Assembly: GCF_014844095.1 (NCBI RefSeq)
Contig: NZ_CP062163.1
Span: 4,745,501 to 4,809,500, forward strand
DNA from: Brevibacillus sp. JNUCC-41
Lineage (GTDB): Bacteria > Bacillota > Bacilli > Bacillales > DSM-1321
Reading direction: 5' to 3'
Length of the DNA: 64,000 bases
The position numbers were made by a program, and so were the translations under genes. Below are positions 41,324-50,864 of this stretch, one piece after another (the stretch's first letter is position 1; every line of letters begins with the position of its first letter). The notes under the pieces are model-generated. The model saw only the letters and a program-made list of their open reading frames with translations, had not been told where the DNA came from and ran no database searches.

Positions 41324-41370
41324 ATACTCGCACCTCTTCCTTATGAATTCAAGGTTGAATCTGCGAGTAT
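41324..41370. terminator. Terminator between converging genes
   Basis: ATACTCGCA (41324-41332) pairs with TGCGAGTAT (41362-41370), 9 bp with a 29-nt loop, followed on the plus strand by TTTTATATTTATTT. It serves the JAMM gene and may also act for the GT-D gene. Confidence 0.65.
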
Positions 41371-41412
41371 TTTTATATTTATTTCCATACATTTAGAGTT
41401 TTTGTTTCCTAT

Positions 41413-42171
41413 TTAGGAAAACTGATCATTCCACTTTTTTACTAGATCAGAATGTTTGTATTCTTTTCCATCAAGAATCATATCAAGGGCATGCCCGAAA
41501 TCGATGGCAACCTTCTGGGTCAATTTAGCAATTCTTGGAGCTAAAATGGTTGCCGGAATCCCGGCGGAAATTAACGCCATTTCCCATTCCTGATTAGACT
41601 GGAGCTCATTTTGTACTCGATTTAACTCTTCATACCCATTTAAACCTATACTGCCAGTAATTTGTACGCCTTGTTCTTTAAAAACGATTTCGGCTTCTTT
41701 TGAACGGCGGCCAACAAGAAATACCTTCTTATTACTCAGCCATGGCCATAATGTCCCCTCGTCCAAGAGGCTCTGCATGATCCAAGCACAACAGGCTTTC
41801 AAAGGCATGAACTTCAGTTGTTTAAGTACATTTCGAGTTTGTTTAGCCCAAGGATCCAGTCTCCAAGGAGTTATCAAACCAGCAATGTCTGTATCCCGCA
41901 ATGCCCTGACCAATTCCCTCCTAATTAACTCTGGTGAATTGGATACGCCCGCATAAGATTCATACCGTTTAAACTCTTGAACTAATAATCCATTGGCTGG
42001 CCAGCTTAAATAGCTTATTTCACCTATTCCAAAACGAGCAAGAGAAAAGCCTTTATTCTGTTTTATCGCTTGGTCCAATAATTTTATCACCTTCATATTA
42101 TCTAATAAGTATTTCTCAAAGTGATAATTTCCTTCAACCAACCCACTTCCACCCCCGATATGCTCTGCCAT
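41413..42171 (-). CDS. GT-D-fold glycosyltransferase domain protein
   Basis: 252-aa cytoplasmic protein. GFSLARFGIGEISYLSWPAN near residue 41 recalls the Arg-Phe-Gly-x-Gly-Glu motif of GT-D-type glycosyltransferases (DUF1792-like), although the motif Asp of RFGDGE is Ile here. KKVFLVGRRSKEAEIVFKE and KVAIDFGHALDMIL complete the fold pattern. GT-D enzymes add sugars to O-glycans on surface adhesins. It lies 13 nt behind the 413-aa protein gene, so the two form one unit. It probably takes part in glycosylating a protein of this surface locus. Confidence 0.72.
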   Translation of the reverse strand: MAEHIGGGSGLVEGNYHFEKYLLDNMKVIKLLDQAIKQNKGFSLARFGIGEISYLSWPANGLLVQEFKRYESYAGVSNSPELIRRELVRALRDTDIAGLITPWRLDPWAKQTRNVLKQLKFMPLKACCAWIMQSLLDEGTLWPWLSNKKVFLVGRRSKEAEIVFKEQGVQITGSIGLNGYEELNRVQNELQSNQEWEMALISAGIPATILAPRIAKLTQKVAIDFGHALDMILDGKEYKHSDLVKKWNDQFS

Positions 42172-42184
42172 TTACCCTTTTATA

Positions 42185-43426
42185 TTATTTTTTCTTCGTT
42201 AATAATAAGGAAATTTGATTACTTGAATTGATTTCCAAATCTTGTTCTTTAAAAAACACAAAAGCTTCTACACGAATATTGCTGTTTTCTTCAGGTTTAA
42301 GGACGCTTATTTGTAAGTTAGTTAAAGATTCTGTTTGCCTAGGGGCTATATTTTTAGATTGAATTGGACATATCCAGGTTTCTCCCTTCTCCATTTCTTC
42401 AAACCATTCATCATTCATATATTTCCACCCTTTTGTTTCTTCATTTTTCATGACCCCCAAAGTATCGGCAACATTCGGCGGCAATATTTGCCCGGATATT
42501 TTTATACTTTCTGAAGGGGTGGAACGCAGACAGATAACTGGATTCCGCAAAACTTCCGTACCTATATTTTTAATATGAAGATTTCCAATAAGCTTGATTT
42601 TGTTACGATCTTCAAGTTCTTCAATAAAAATATGATAATCTAAAAACACTTCGGCTTCCTTTCTTTTATTAATAGTTGGTTTCTTTAATAAAAACTTTTT
42701 CTTTTCCGGTAACCTTTTTTCTTTTTGCAAGGCAGGATCTAAAATTAACTCAGTATTTTGAGAATGAACAAACATGTTTGAGAAAATTTCAATTGGAACT
42801 AATGACAAAACAGATAAAGGCGAACTTCCATGGAATCTGGCTAATATTCCTATTGTTATGGACATTGCATATTTTTCACCAAATTTTTTCCAAAAATCTT
42901 CTTCAGTTATAATAGGATACATTATCTGTATATTAATAAACGGGTTATTTGCTCCTCTAACTACTTCATTAGATTTAAATTTTGTTCCAGTTCTTGTACA
43001 TTCGTAATGAAAAATATCCAATAACTTTTTATTGGATATTTTTGAATTATGAATCAATTCAAGAGTGGGCTCTTTTATTACTGGTACTTCAAAGAGTGAT
43101 AGGTATACATGAAAATCAGCACTTTCTGATTCCTTCTTTTCATCTATAAGAATTACCTTTGCCCCGCATGCAGAAAGGAATGTTTGAACATACTCCAGCA
43201 CCTTCCTTTCTAGAAGGTGCTTTCTAAAGGTGTTACGTTTAACATCATAATCGGAAGAAATTACAATTTTTTTACCATGTAATGCAGAACATAATTGCAC
43301 TTTCTGATTTCCATTATCTGGCTTAACATCGAAACCCAATTCCCTAAAAAGATAAGTAAATGCCGGGAGAGACTCATAAGGTATGGTTCCTGCCTCCTTA
43401 TCTCCCACTTTTACTCTAAAATCCAT
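42185..43426 (-). CDS. Hypothetical protein, 413 aa, paired with the GT-D glycosyltransferase
   Basis: Not recognised. The protein has no signal peptide or membrane helix. The N-terminus (VKVGDKEAGTIPYESLPAFT then ELGFDVKPDNGNQKVQL) resembles the small stalk-like domain found before amidases and copper-amine-oxidase-N domains. A middle alpha/beta part follows (KKIVISSDYDVKRNTFRKHL, SACGAKVILIDEKK), then a C-terminal beta domain of about 140 residues (IKLIGNLHIKNIGTEVLRNP) like a bacterial Ig-like fold. First gene of the two-gene unit with the GT-D gene. A role at the cell or spore surface is inferred from neighbours only. Confidence 0.65.
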   Translation of the reverse strand: MDFRVKVGDKEAGTIPYESLPAFTYLFRELGFDVKPDNGNQKVQLCSALHGKKIVISSDYDVKRNTFRKHLLERKVLEYVQTFLSACGAKVILIDEKKESESADFHVYLSLFEVPVIKEPTLELIHNSKISNKKLLDIFHYECTRTGTKFKSNEVVRGANNPFINIQIMYPIITEEDFWKKFGEKYAMSITIGILARFHGSSPLSVLSLVPIEIFSNMFVHSQNTELILDPALQKEKRLPEKKKFLLKKPTINKRKEAEVFLDYHIFIEELEDRNKIKLIGNLHIKNIGTEVLRNPVICLRSTPSESIKISGQILPPNVADTLGVMKNEETKGWKYMNDEWFEEMEKGETWICPIQSKNIAPRQTESLTNLQISVLKPEENSNIRVEAFVFFKEQDLEINSSNQISLLLTKKK

Positions 43427-44021
43427 TTATGTATCCCCCTTTATGTTAATCCTGTTACAGATTTGGTTTTCGAAAGGATAAAATAACACCGTGCTACTTG
43501 TTTCATCACAACCCTTATTTCACTCAATATTAATGATATGTAGGAGTAATGAAGAAATGATAAAGAATAAACATAGCAGTCTTTAATTGTTTGTGAACTT
43601 GTGAGGGAATTAAAAAGTAATAAATATAATCACCATTTGAAATACGGTACATATAACTATTATGGAATCATTTATAAAGGGATCGGTGTTTGATTAAAAC
43701 ACGTCAAATGAATATTGAAAAAAATCAAGATTTTCGGTCAAGATGATAATTTATGAGGAGGAATTTACTTTTGTCTACTAAGCACCTGCAATGATACCGG
43801 TGTCGCTGTGTTCCTTAACACGAACCAGCACCTATACTCTCACGAACGAGTGCTCCATATAAAGTTACCACACCCATAAAAATCTTGATAAACATCTCCG
43901 CATAGGAACTTCTTGGTCATTTACAGTAGCTGAATCACATCCTGTCTAATTGATTCCTTATTGGTAATGGCAGGAGATTGCAGACTGTTAACACGTGATC
44001 AAAAATAAGGAGTGGTTATTT
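43427..44021. other. Intergenic region with a possible decayed small gene
   Basis: GAGGAGG at 43755-43761 and a TTG at 43772 begin a reading that stops after seven codons. A shifted frame then reads NDTGVAVFLNTNQHLYSHER before stopping. This looks like a dead small gene, family unknown. The rest holds the divergent promoters of the flanking genes, which I could not place with confidence. Confidence 0.35.
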
Positions 44022-47000
44022 TTGTATATAGATGATGAAAAAGCTAATGAAATACAAAAAAGTAAATTGAATAAAATAACTCCAATACAACTTCAGCAAA
44101 TGATCATTCACCTTAGATCTGAACTTTCCCTATACAAATCAAAAGTTAATGAATACGAAGTGGATTATAGTAGAAAGAAAATAAGAAAAATAATAAAACA
44201 CAATGAAGAAATGATAAATGAACAAAGAACATATCAAGAACTAATCAATCGGAAGGAACATGAAAAAAAGAGTGCAGAAACCAAGGTTCATAAATTAGAA
44301 GAAGAAATAAAGAAATATAAGACCGAACTACAGTACGTTAAAGGAACCAAAACAAACGACGAAAAGAACAAAAATGAAATAAAAACACTTGTAGATAAGA
44401 ATAAAATATTACAACGGGAAATTGCTTCTCTTCAAAAGAAAATTCAAGATTATGAGTCCGCCCAAAAGCAAAATGTAAACGATGAGGAATTCAAAAAGTT
44501 CGGCGATGAAGATTTTAAAAAAATGGCGGATGGGCTTTCAGAGGTGAAATCACTTCTTGCACCAGTAAATAAAAAAATAACTAAATTAGATATACAAAGC
44601 ATTAATTTAGAAATTGAGAAATTAATTGAAAAAGTCATGTTTTATTTTCAAGAGCAAAATACTTTCAAAAACGAAATTCAAGAGTTAAAAGCAACCATTA
44701 TTTCTCTCAACGAAAAAGAAATGAATTATAAAAATGAAATGAATCAACTTACTAAAACCATTGATCTTTTATACGATCAAGAAAAGCAATATAAAGTGGA
44801 GATTAATAATTTAGAAAAAACTGTTTCAGATAAGGAAAAGCATCATAAACAAGATATTAAAAAATATAAACATGAAATTGAAAAGTATACTCAAACGATT
44901 GGCCACCTATCTGAACAGGAAAGTCAATATAAGATGGACATTGAAAGTTTAGAAAAAGCCATAATCGATTTTTCCGAAAAGGAAGAGCAGCAGAAACAAG
45001 TTATCGATAACTTTAAACATGAAATGGAAAATTATGTTCAGACAATCGACACCCTATCAGAACAGCAAAGTCAATATAAGGCCGACATTGAAAATTTAAA
45101 ACAGATGATTTTGGATCAAAAGGAAAATGAAAACCTTCATCAACAAGAAATCGATCAGTTAAATCAAACGATTAGCATTGTATCTGAACAAGAAAATAGA
45201 TATATACTGAAGATTGAAAATTTAGAAAAATCCACGATCGAACTTTCAGAGAAGGAAGAGCAGCAGAAACAAGTTATCGAAGACTTTAAACATGAAATTG
45301 AAAATTTTGTTCAGACAATCGACCACTTATCCGAACAGGAAAATCAATATAAAGCGGAGATTGAAAATTTAAAACAGATGATTATGGATCAAAAGGAAAA
45401 TGAAAACTTTAAACAACAAGAAATCGATCAGTTAAATCACACGATTAGCATTGTATCTGAACAAGAAAATAAATATATATTAGAGATTGAAAGTTTAGAA
45501 AAAGCCATGATTGAACTTTCCCAAAAGGAAGAGCAGCAGAAACAAGTTATCGAAAACTTCAAACATGTAATGGAAAATTATGTTCAGAAAATCGATCACC
45601 TATCCGAACAAGAAAGACAATATAAGATGGAAATTAGTAACTTAGAAGAAGCTATTAGCCAACTTACCGAAAAAGAAGACCAATACAAGCTAGAAAATGA
45701 TCATTTACATCAATCCAACGTACTTGTTTCGGAGCAAGAAAATAAATATAAAGTGGAGATTGAAAGTTTAGAAAAAGCCATGATCGAACTTTCCGAAAAG
45801 GAAGAGCAGCAGAAACAAGTTATCGAAAACTTTAAACATGAAATGGAAAATTATGTTCAGACAATTGACCAGCTATCGGAACAGGAAGGTCAATATAAGG
45901 CGGACATTGCAAATTTGGAACAGACGATTAACAATTTAAAGGAAGATAAAAACTACCATCAGCAAGAAATCGATCAGTTAAGTCAATCGATTAGAGTTGT
46001 ATCTGAACAAGAAAATAAATATAAAGCGGAGATTGAAAATTTAGAAAAAGCCATGATCGAACTTTCCGAAAAGGAAAATTATCATACACAAGTTATCGAA
46101 AACTTTAAACATGAAATGGAAAATTATACTGAAACGATCGATAACCTATCGAAACAGGAAAGTCAATATAAAGCGAACATTGAGAATTTGGAACAGATGA
46201 TTACCGATCTAAAGGAAAAAGAGAACCTCCATCAGCAAGAAATCGATCAGTTAAATCACACGGTTACCGTTGTATCTGAACAAGAAAATAAATATAAAGC
46301 CGAGATTTTAAGTTTAGAAAAAGCCATGATCGAACTTTCCGAAAAGGAAGAGCATCATAAACATGTTATCGAAAACTTTGAACATGAAATTAAAAATTAT
46401 ACTCAAATGATCGGACACCTATCGGAACAGGAAAGTCAATATAAGGTGGACATTGCAGATTTAGAACAGATGATTTTAGATTTAAAGGAAAAAGAGATCT
46501 ACCATCAGCAAGAAATCGATCAGTTGAATCAATCGATTACCGTTGTATCTGAACAAGAAAATAAATACAAAGTGGAGATTGATAACTTAGAAAGAGCCAA
46601 GATTGAACTTTCCGAAAAGGAAAATCATCATAAACAAATTATCGAAAACTTTAACCATGAAATGGAACAATATACTCAAACAATCGACCAACTATCGAAA
46701 CAGGAAAATCAATATAAAGTGAACATTGAGAATTTGGAACAGATGATTACCGATCTAAAGGAAAAAGAGAACTATCATCAACAAGAAATCGATCAGTTAA
46801 ATCACACGATTACCATTGTATCTGAACAAGAAAATAAATATAAAGTGGAGATCGATAATTTAGAAAAAGCCATGATCGAACTTTCCAAAAAAGAAGAGCA
46901 ACAGAAACAAGTTATCAAAAACTTTAATCATGAAATTGAAAATTTCAATGATATGATCGGCCACTTATCGGAACGGGAAAGTCAATATAAGGTGGACATT

Positions 47001-48572
47001 GCAAATTTAGAACAGATGATTTTAGAATTAAAGGAAAAAGAGACTTACCATCAGCAAGAAATCGATCAGTTAAATCACACGATTAGCGTTGTATCTGAAC
47101 AAGAAAATAAATATAAAGTGGAGATTGAAGGTTTAGAAAAAGCCATGACTGAACTTTCCGAAAAGGAAAATCATCATATACAAGTTATCGAAAGCTTTAA
47201 ACATGAAATTAAAAATTATGTTCAGACAATCGATCACCTATCGGAAAAGGAAAGTCAATATAAAGTGGACATTGGTAACTTAGAAAAAGCTAATAAACGA
47301 CTTTCCGAAAAAGAAGACAACTATAAGCAAGAAATTGATAATCTACGTCAATCCATCGGTCTTGTTTCGGAGCAAGAAAATCAATATAAAGCTAAGATTG
47401 ATAACCTGGAGCAAATGATTATTACTTTTAAGGAAAATGAAAATCACCATCAACAAGAAATCGATCAGTTAAATCACACGATTGCTCTTGTTTCGGAGCA
47501 AGAAAATCAATATAAAGCCGAGGTTAAAAATCTGGAGCAAATGATTATTACTTTTAAGGAAAATGAAAATCACCATCAACAAGAAATCGATCAGTTAAAT
47601 CACACGATTGCTCTTGTTTCGGAGCAAGAAAATCAATATAAAGCCGAGATTAAAAATCTGGAGCAAATGATTATTACTTTTAAGGAAAAAGAAAATCACC
47701 ATCAACAAGAAATCGGTCAGTTAAATCATACGATTGCTCTTATTTCGGAGCAAGAAGATCAATATAAAGTGGAGATTGTTAATTTAGAAAAAACGATTAT
47801 AAATCTAAAGGAAAACGAAAATCAACGTCAACAAGAAATCGATCAGTTAAACCATGCGATTGCTCTTGTTTCGGAGCAAGAAAATCAATATAAAGCAGAA
47901 ATTGATCATTTAGAACAGAAGATTATCAATTTAAAGGAAAATGCAAATCAACACCAACAGGAAATTAAGAACTTAACCGCATCCATAACGGATTTTACAG
48001 AAAAAGAATTTAATTATATCAAAAAAATAGAAACCATAAATAAAATGGTAGAGGATCATAAAGAAAAAGAAATACGTTATAAAGATGAACTGGCAAAATA
48101 TATTCAAGAACAAGAGAAAAATTATTTGCAACCAAAAAGAAAAATGGAAAAACCTTTTAATAATAATGGAATACAACAGCAAGTTGAAAATACACGTGTA
48201 AATATGGGGAATTTCAATTCGCCAAATAGCAATGAAGTAATTAATCAACCAAATGCGTTTCGATTCTCGAAAGATACAATCCAACAAAAAACTGCAATCA
48301 AAAATTTTAATACGCAAACATCACATTGTCAATCAATCTTCCCCCCAAATAAACCGAGTTACACAAAAAATGATAGTACTCAACAAAATTACAATTCCGG
48401 GATAATGTCATCGTATCAGAAAAAAGATTACCCAGATTCTAAATTTAAAAACACTCATACAGATTCATTTTCATTAGATATGTTTTATAAAAACCATCCT
48501 TTATATAACTTACATTCTGGAGCGCAAAAAACAGCGATAGATCCCTTTAAGAATTTTAGAAAACATCAATAA
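44022..48572 (+). CDS. Giant coiled-coil protein of tandem heptad repeats (1516 aa)
   Basis: The protein is almost entirely predicted coiled coil. From about residue 290 it consists of a 91-aa super-repeat (13 heptads: sub-units of 21, 28, 21 and 21 residues, e.g. SEQENKYKVEIENLEKAMIE and HQQEIDQLNHTI), about nine copies. Then come five 42-aa units (six heptads; 126-bp DNA repeats nearly identical) from about 47368 to 48000. The C-terminal 130 residues are Asn/Gln/Ser/Pro-rich and disordered, ending SGAQKTAIDPFKNFRKHQ. No signal peptide or transmembrane helix, so it is cytoplasmic or assembled from the mother cell. TTG 44022 is chosen (AAGGAG nine nt upstream). A rod or scaffold of the surface layer is inferred. 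Confidence 0.8.
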   Translation: MYIDDEKANEIQKSKLNKITPIQLQQMIIHLRSELSLYKSKVNEYEVDYSRKKIRKIIKHNEEMINEQRTYQELINRKEHEKKSAETKVHKLEEEIKKYKTELQYVKGTKTNDEKNKNEIKTLVDKNKILQREIASLQKKIQDYESAQKQNVNDEEFKKFGDEDFKKMADGLSEVKSLLAPVNKKITKLDIQSINLEIEKLIEKVMFYFQEQNTFKNEIQELKATIISLNEKEMNYKNEMNQLTKTIDLLYDQEKQYKVEINNLEKTVSDKEKHHKQDIKKYKHEIEKYTQTIGHLSEQESQYKMDIESLEKAIIDFSEKEEQQKQVIDNFKHEMENYVQTIDTLSEQQSQYKADIENLKQMILDQKENENLHQQEIDQLNQTISIVSEQENRYILKIENLEKSTIELSEKEEQQKQVIEDFKHEIENFVQTIDHLSEQENQYKAEIENLKQMIMDQKENENFKQQEIDQLNHTISIVSEQENKYILEIESLEKAMIELSQKEEQQKQVIENFKHVMENYVQKIDHLSEQERQYKMEISNLEEAISQLTEKEDQYKLENDHLHQSNVLVSEQENKYKVEIESLEKAMIELSEKEEQQKQVIENFKHEMENYVQTIDQLSEQEGQYKADIANLEQTINNLKEDKNYHQQEIDQLSQSIRVVSEQENKYKAEIENLEKAMIELSEKENYHTQVIENFKHEMENYTETIDNLSKQESQYKANIENLEQMITDLKEKENLHQQEIDQLNHTVTVVSEQENKYKAEILSLEKAMIELSEKEEHHKHVIENFEHEIKNYTQMIGHLSEQESQYKVDIADLEQMILDLKEKEIYHQQEIDQLNQSITVVSEQENKYKVEIDNLERAKIELSEKENHHKQIIENFNHEMEQYTQTIDQLSKQENQYKVNIENLEQMITDLKEKENYHQQEIDQLNHTITIVSEQENKYKVEIDNLEKAMIELSKKEEQQKQVIKNFNHEIENFNDMIGHLSERESQYKVDIANLEQMILELKEKETYHQQEIDQLNHTISVVSEQENKYKVEIEGLEKAMTELSEKENHHIQVIESFKHEIKNYVQTIDHLSEKESQYKVDIGNLEKANKRLSEKEDNYKQEIDNLRQSIGLVSEQENQYKAKIDNLEQMIITFKENENHHQQEIDQLNHTIALVSEQENQYKAEVKNLEQMIITFKENENHHQQEIDQLNHTIALVSEQENQYKAEIKNLEQMIITFKEKENHHQQEIGQLNHTIALISEQEDQYKVEIVNLEKTIINLKENENQRQQEIDQLNHAIALVSEQENQYKAEIDHLEQKIINLKENANQHQQEIKNLTASITDFTEKEFNYIKKIETINKMVEDHKEKEIRYKDELAKYIQEQEKNYLQPKRKMEKPFNNNGIQQQVENTRVNMGNFNSPNSNEVINQPNAFRFSKDTIQQKTAIKNFNTQTSHCQSIFPPNKPSYTKNDSTQQNYNSGIMSSYQKKDYPDSKFKNTHTDSFSLDMFYKNHPLYNLHSGAQKTAIDPFKNFRKHQ

Positions 48573-48647
48573 CTTTTATTTATAGTATATGTACTCCCAA
48601 TTTAACTCAACAACAAACAAAAACTTACCTACTGCTTGCAATCGAAG

Positions 48648-48698
48648 ATCAAGGATTGTGATAATCCCCCTCTTACCATCTATTTCACAGTCCTTGAT
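48648..48698 (+). terminator. Stem-loop after the coiled-coil gene
   Basis: ATCAAGGATTGTGA (48648-48661) pairs with TCACAGTCCTTGAT (48685-48698), 14 bp with one G-U pair and a 23-nt loop, then ATATTTTCTTG. The T tail is weak, so it may be an attenuator or leader structure for the glycosyltransferase 50 nt downstream instead of a terminator. Confidence 0.4.
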
Positions 48699-48747
48699 AT
48701 ATTTTCTTGATAATGAAAAATTCGTTATAAAAGGAGAGATAAACGAA

Positions 48748-49626
48748 GTGAAAACTCATCCTTTAATTTCAATAATTTTCCCAGCCAAAAATGAAGGCGA
48801 AAATGTGAGAAACACTCTTGATTCATTATTTTCTGTTGATACACATTATTCCTTCGAAGTGATCATTATAAACGATGGATCTTCAGATGATTGCTGTGAT
48901 TTCCTTAATACCTATATTCACGCAAACCAGGTTAAACTTTTTGAAACAGAAGGAATAGGTGCTGCAAACGCACGAAATTTAGGGGCAACAAAAGCTTCTG
49001 GTGAATTCCTGATTTTTTGCGACGCTCATTTACAGTTTGAAGATTTGTGGATCGATCATATTGTAGAGCCCCTCCTCTCTGGAAAATCAGATGCAGTAAC
49101 CCCAGCAATCGCTTCGTTTGGCAATTCCGTTTTCATCGGCTATGGTCAGACCTTAAAGTCAAACCTTAGAATCAAATGGAATTCTAAACAAAATGGCCTC
49201 TTTGAAACTGCCGTATTACCCGGAGGATGTTTTATTATCTCCAAAAAAGTGTTTGAAGATGTGGGTGGATTTGAAACGAGATTTAAAACTTGGGGACATG
49301 AAGATGTAGAGCTATCTATTAAGCTATGGCTGTTTGGATTTCGCTGCCACGTTCTGCCTGATGTAAAAATAATCCATTTATTCAGAAAAACTCACCCCTA
49401 CGAAGTTAGCTATGATGAAGTATATTATAATTTATTAAGAATGGCCTACTCTCACTTTAATACTCATCGCATACAAAAATGCAAAAAACTCATGATCCAT
49501 GTAAAAGCAAACCCTATTGAATCCCAAGTTCTCCTAGATGGAGTCAAAAAGCAGAGACGGGCCTACTTTCAAAAACGAAAATATGATGATGATTGGTACT
49601 TTGCCAAATTTAATATAGATTTCTAA
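48748..49626 (+). CDS. GT2-family glycosyltransferase
   Basis: 292-aa GT-A glycosyltransferase of the polypeptide-GalNAc-transferase/chondroitin-synthase-like GT2 branch. It starts HPLISIIFPAKNEGENVRNT, with the nucleotide-binding NDGSSDDCCD, FCDAHLQFED (DxD-like DAH), and the acceptor-region GGFETRFKTWGHEDVELSIK. No membrane segment. GTG 48748 has AAAAGGAG 11 nt upstream and gives a typical GT2 N-terminus; the longer ORF from ATG 48589 adds 53 residues of low family character. It probably glycosylates a protein or polymer of this locus. Confidence 0.85.
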   Translation: MKTHPLISIIFPAKNEGENVRNTLDSLFSVDTHYSFEVIIINDGSSDDCCDFLNTYIHANQVKLFETEGIGAANARNLGATKASGEFLIFCDAHLQFEDLWIDHIVEPLLSGKSDAVTPAIASFGNSVFIGYGQTLKSNLRIKWNSKQNGLFETAVLPGGCFIISKKVFEDVGGFETRFKTWGHEDVELSIKLWLFGFRCHVLPDVKIIHLFRKTHPYEVSYDEVYYNLLRMAYSHFNTHRIQKCKKLMIHVKANPIESQVLLDGVKKQRRAYFQKRKYDDDWYFAKFNIDF

Positions 49627-49726
49627 GGTAAAGCACTGTATCAAGGGCTTTAAAAACCCCTTGACAGACTGAATTTCACAACTTTAAAATAACGCTAAAT
49701 AAAAAATCCATTAATTACAATAGGAA

Positions 49727-49752
49727 AAGCCCTTGTTTAAACACAAGGACTT
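49727..49752. terminator. Stem-loop between converging glycosyltransferase genes
   Basis: AAGCCCTTGT (49727-49736) pairs with ACAAGGACTT (49743-49752), 10 bp with one G-U. Plus-strand sequence soon reaches ATTTTTTT; minus-strand sequence runs TTCCTATTG. Likely shared terminator for the two GT genes. Confidence 0.45.
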
Positions 49753-49800
49753 ACAAATTTTTTTAGAGAAACCAGCAAGTTGCACATTCAGTTAGAATAA

Positions 49801-50517
49801 TCATTGTTTTCTGAGTTGCCTAAATATTAATTGTCTCATTTTAGCTTGGTGTCGATTAACAACGAGTCTAGTTTCTTTTTTGATACTAACTGCATGCTTG
49901 TTCGAGCCCATTTGTGGATGAACCCTATAAAGTAATAACGGTTGAGACAAAAAATGTATGTCAAATTTTTGTACTATCCTTAACCATAAGTCATAATCGT
50001 GAGTATATGGAAGTGTTTCATCAAACACTCCAATTAGATCAAATATCTTCCTATTCATCATTACAGTGCAGCCATTAATAATATTTCCCTTGCTCATTGC
50101 TTTAATTAATTCTAATTTATTAGGCAATTGTATACCCATCCTAGGAGTGGTAATTTCCCCATTTTCATTTATACAATAATAAGAAGTATAACTAAATAAC
50201 GCTCGATTTTTATTCATAAAGTCTAATTGAACTTCTGTTTTCTCAGGGTAAAAGATGTCATCTGAACTGAGCCAGCAAAAATAGTCCCCTGTCGCATTTT
50301 TTATGCCCATATTTAGTGCGCTCGCTGTTCCACCGTTTCCCTTTTCGATGTATATAATTCTATCTAGATACGGAGTGATTTTATCAGAATATTTTGTTGA
50401 GCCATCATTCACAACGATAATTTCTATATTTTTATATGTTTGGTTCATCAAACTTTCCAATGCTTCATCAATGTAGGGGCAATTATAAAACGGAACAACA
50501 ATTGATACTTTCTTCAC
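49801..50517 (-). CDS. GT2-family glycosyltransferase
   Basis: 238-aa GT-A glycosyltransferase. It opens VSIVVPFYNCPYIDEALESL and has VVNDGSTKYSDK for the nucleotide and the metal-binding LSSDDIFYP (SDD). Further on it has NGCTVMMNRKIFD and PYTHDYDLWLRIV. This is the EpsE/WaaE-like branch. No membrane helix, so it works at the cytoplasmic face. AGGAGGG lies just before the ATG at 50517. It is monocistronic and convergent with the GT2 gene at 48748-49626. Sugar and acceptor unknown. Confidence 0.88.
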   Translation of the reverse strand: MKKVSIVVPFYNCPYIDEALESLMNQTYKNIEIIVVNDGSTKYSDKITPYLDRIIYIEKGNGGTASALNMGIKNATGDYFCWLSSDDIFYPEKTEVQLDFMNKNRALFSYTSYYCINENGEITTPRMGIQLPNKLELIKAMSKGNIINGCTVMMNRKIFDLIGVFDETLPYTHDYDLWLRIVQKFDIHFLSQPLLLYRVHPQMGSNKHAVSIKKETRLVVNRHQAKMRQLIFRQLRKQ

Positions 50518-50864
50518 ATTAACCCTCCTTCAAAGAACAATGAAATCTAAAACTCGTTAAAAAGAAGCAAATCTATACTCGTAATATATGAAAATGGATT
50601 AATAATGGTATAGGCTAAAGGGTTTTCTAAAAAATCACCTATTTTCGAGTAAGCCAATATTACAGATTTTACGTTTAATAACTTCTTAATTACCTTCAGT
50701 CTCCTTTCTGTTAAATATTCCAAAAGTCGGATAAAGCACATATGTGATTAGGCATTTCCACCATTTATTGCGAGCAAAGCACTAGATTATATGTATATCA
50801 ACTAGTTCAAATACATATACATACATTTGATTCTTTTTAAAAAATTGCTGGAGGTTTTTTAATT
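50518..50864. other. Intergenic region without a supported gene
   Basis: A divergent promoter region, AT-rich. A 64-codon minus-strand ORF (50547-50741) has no ribosome-binding site at its ATG and no family character. No strong promoter could be fixed. Confidence 0.4.

Noticed and set aside
44896-48000. Tandem 126-bp and 273-bp repeats as a CRISPR or satellite array
   Set aside because: They are in-frame coding repeats of a coiled-coil protein, with no spacers.
50547-50741. 64-aa minus-strand ORF
   Set aside because: No ribosome-binding site before its ATG; a GAAAGGAG inside it is not followed by a usable start codon.
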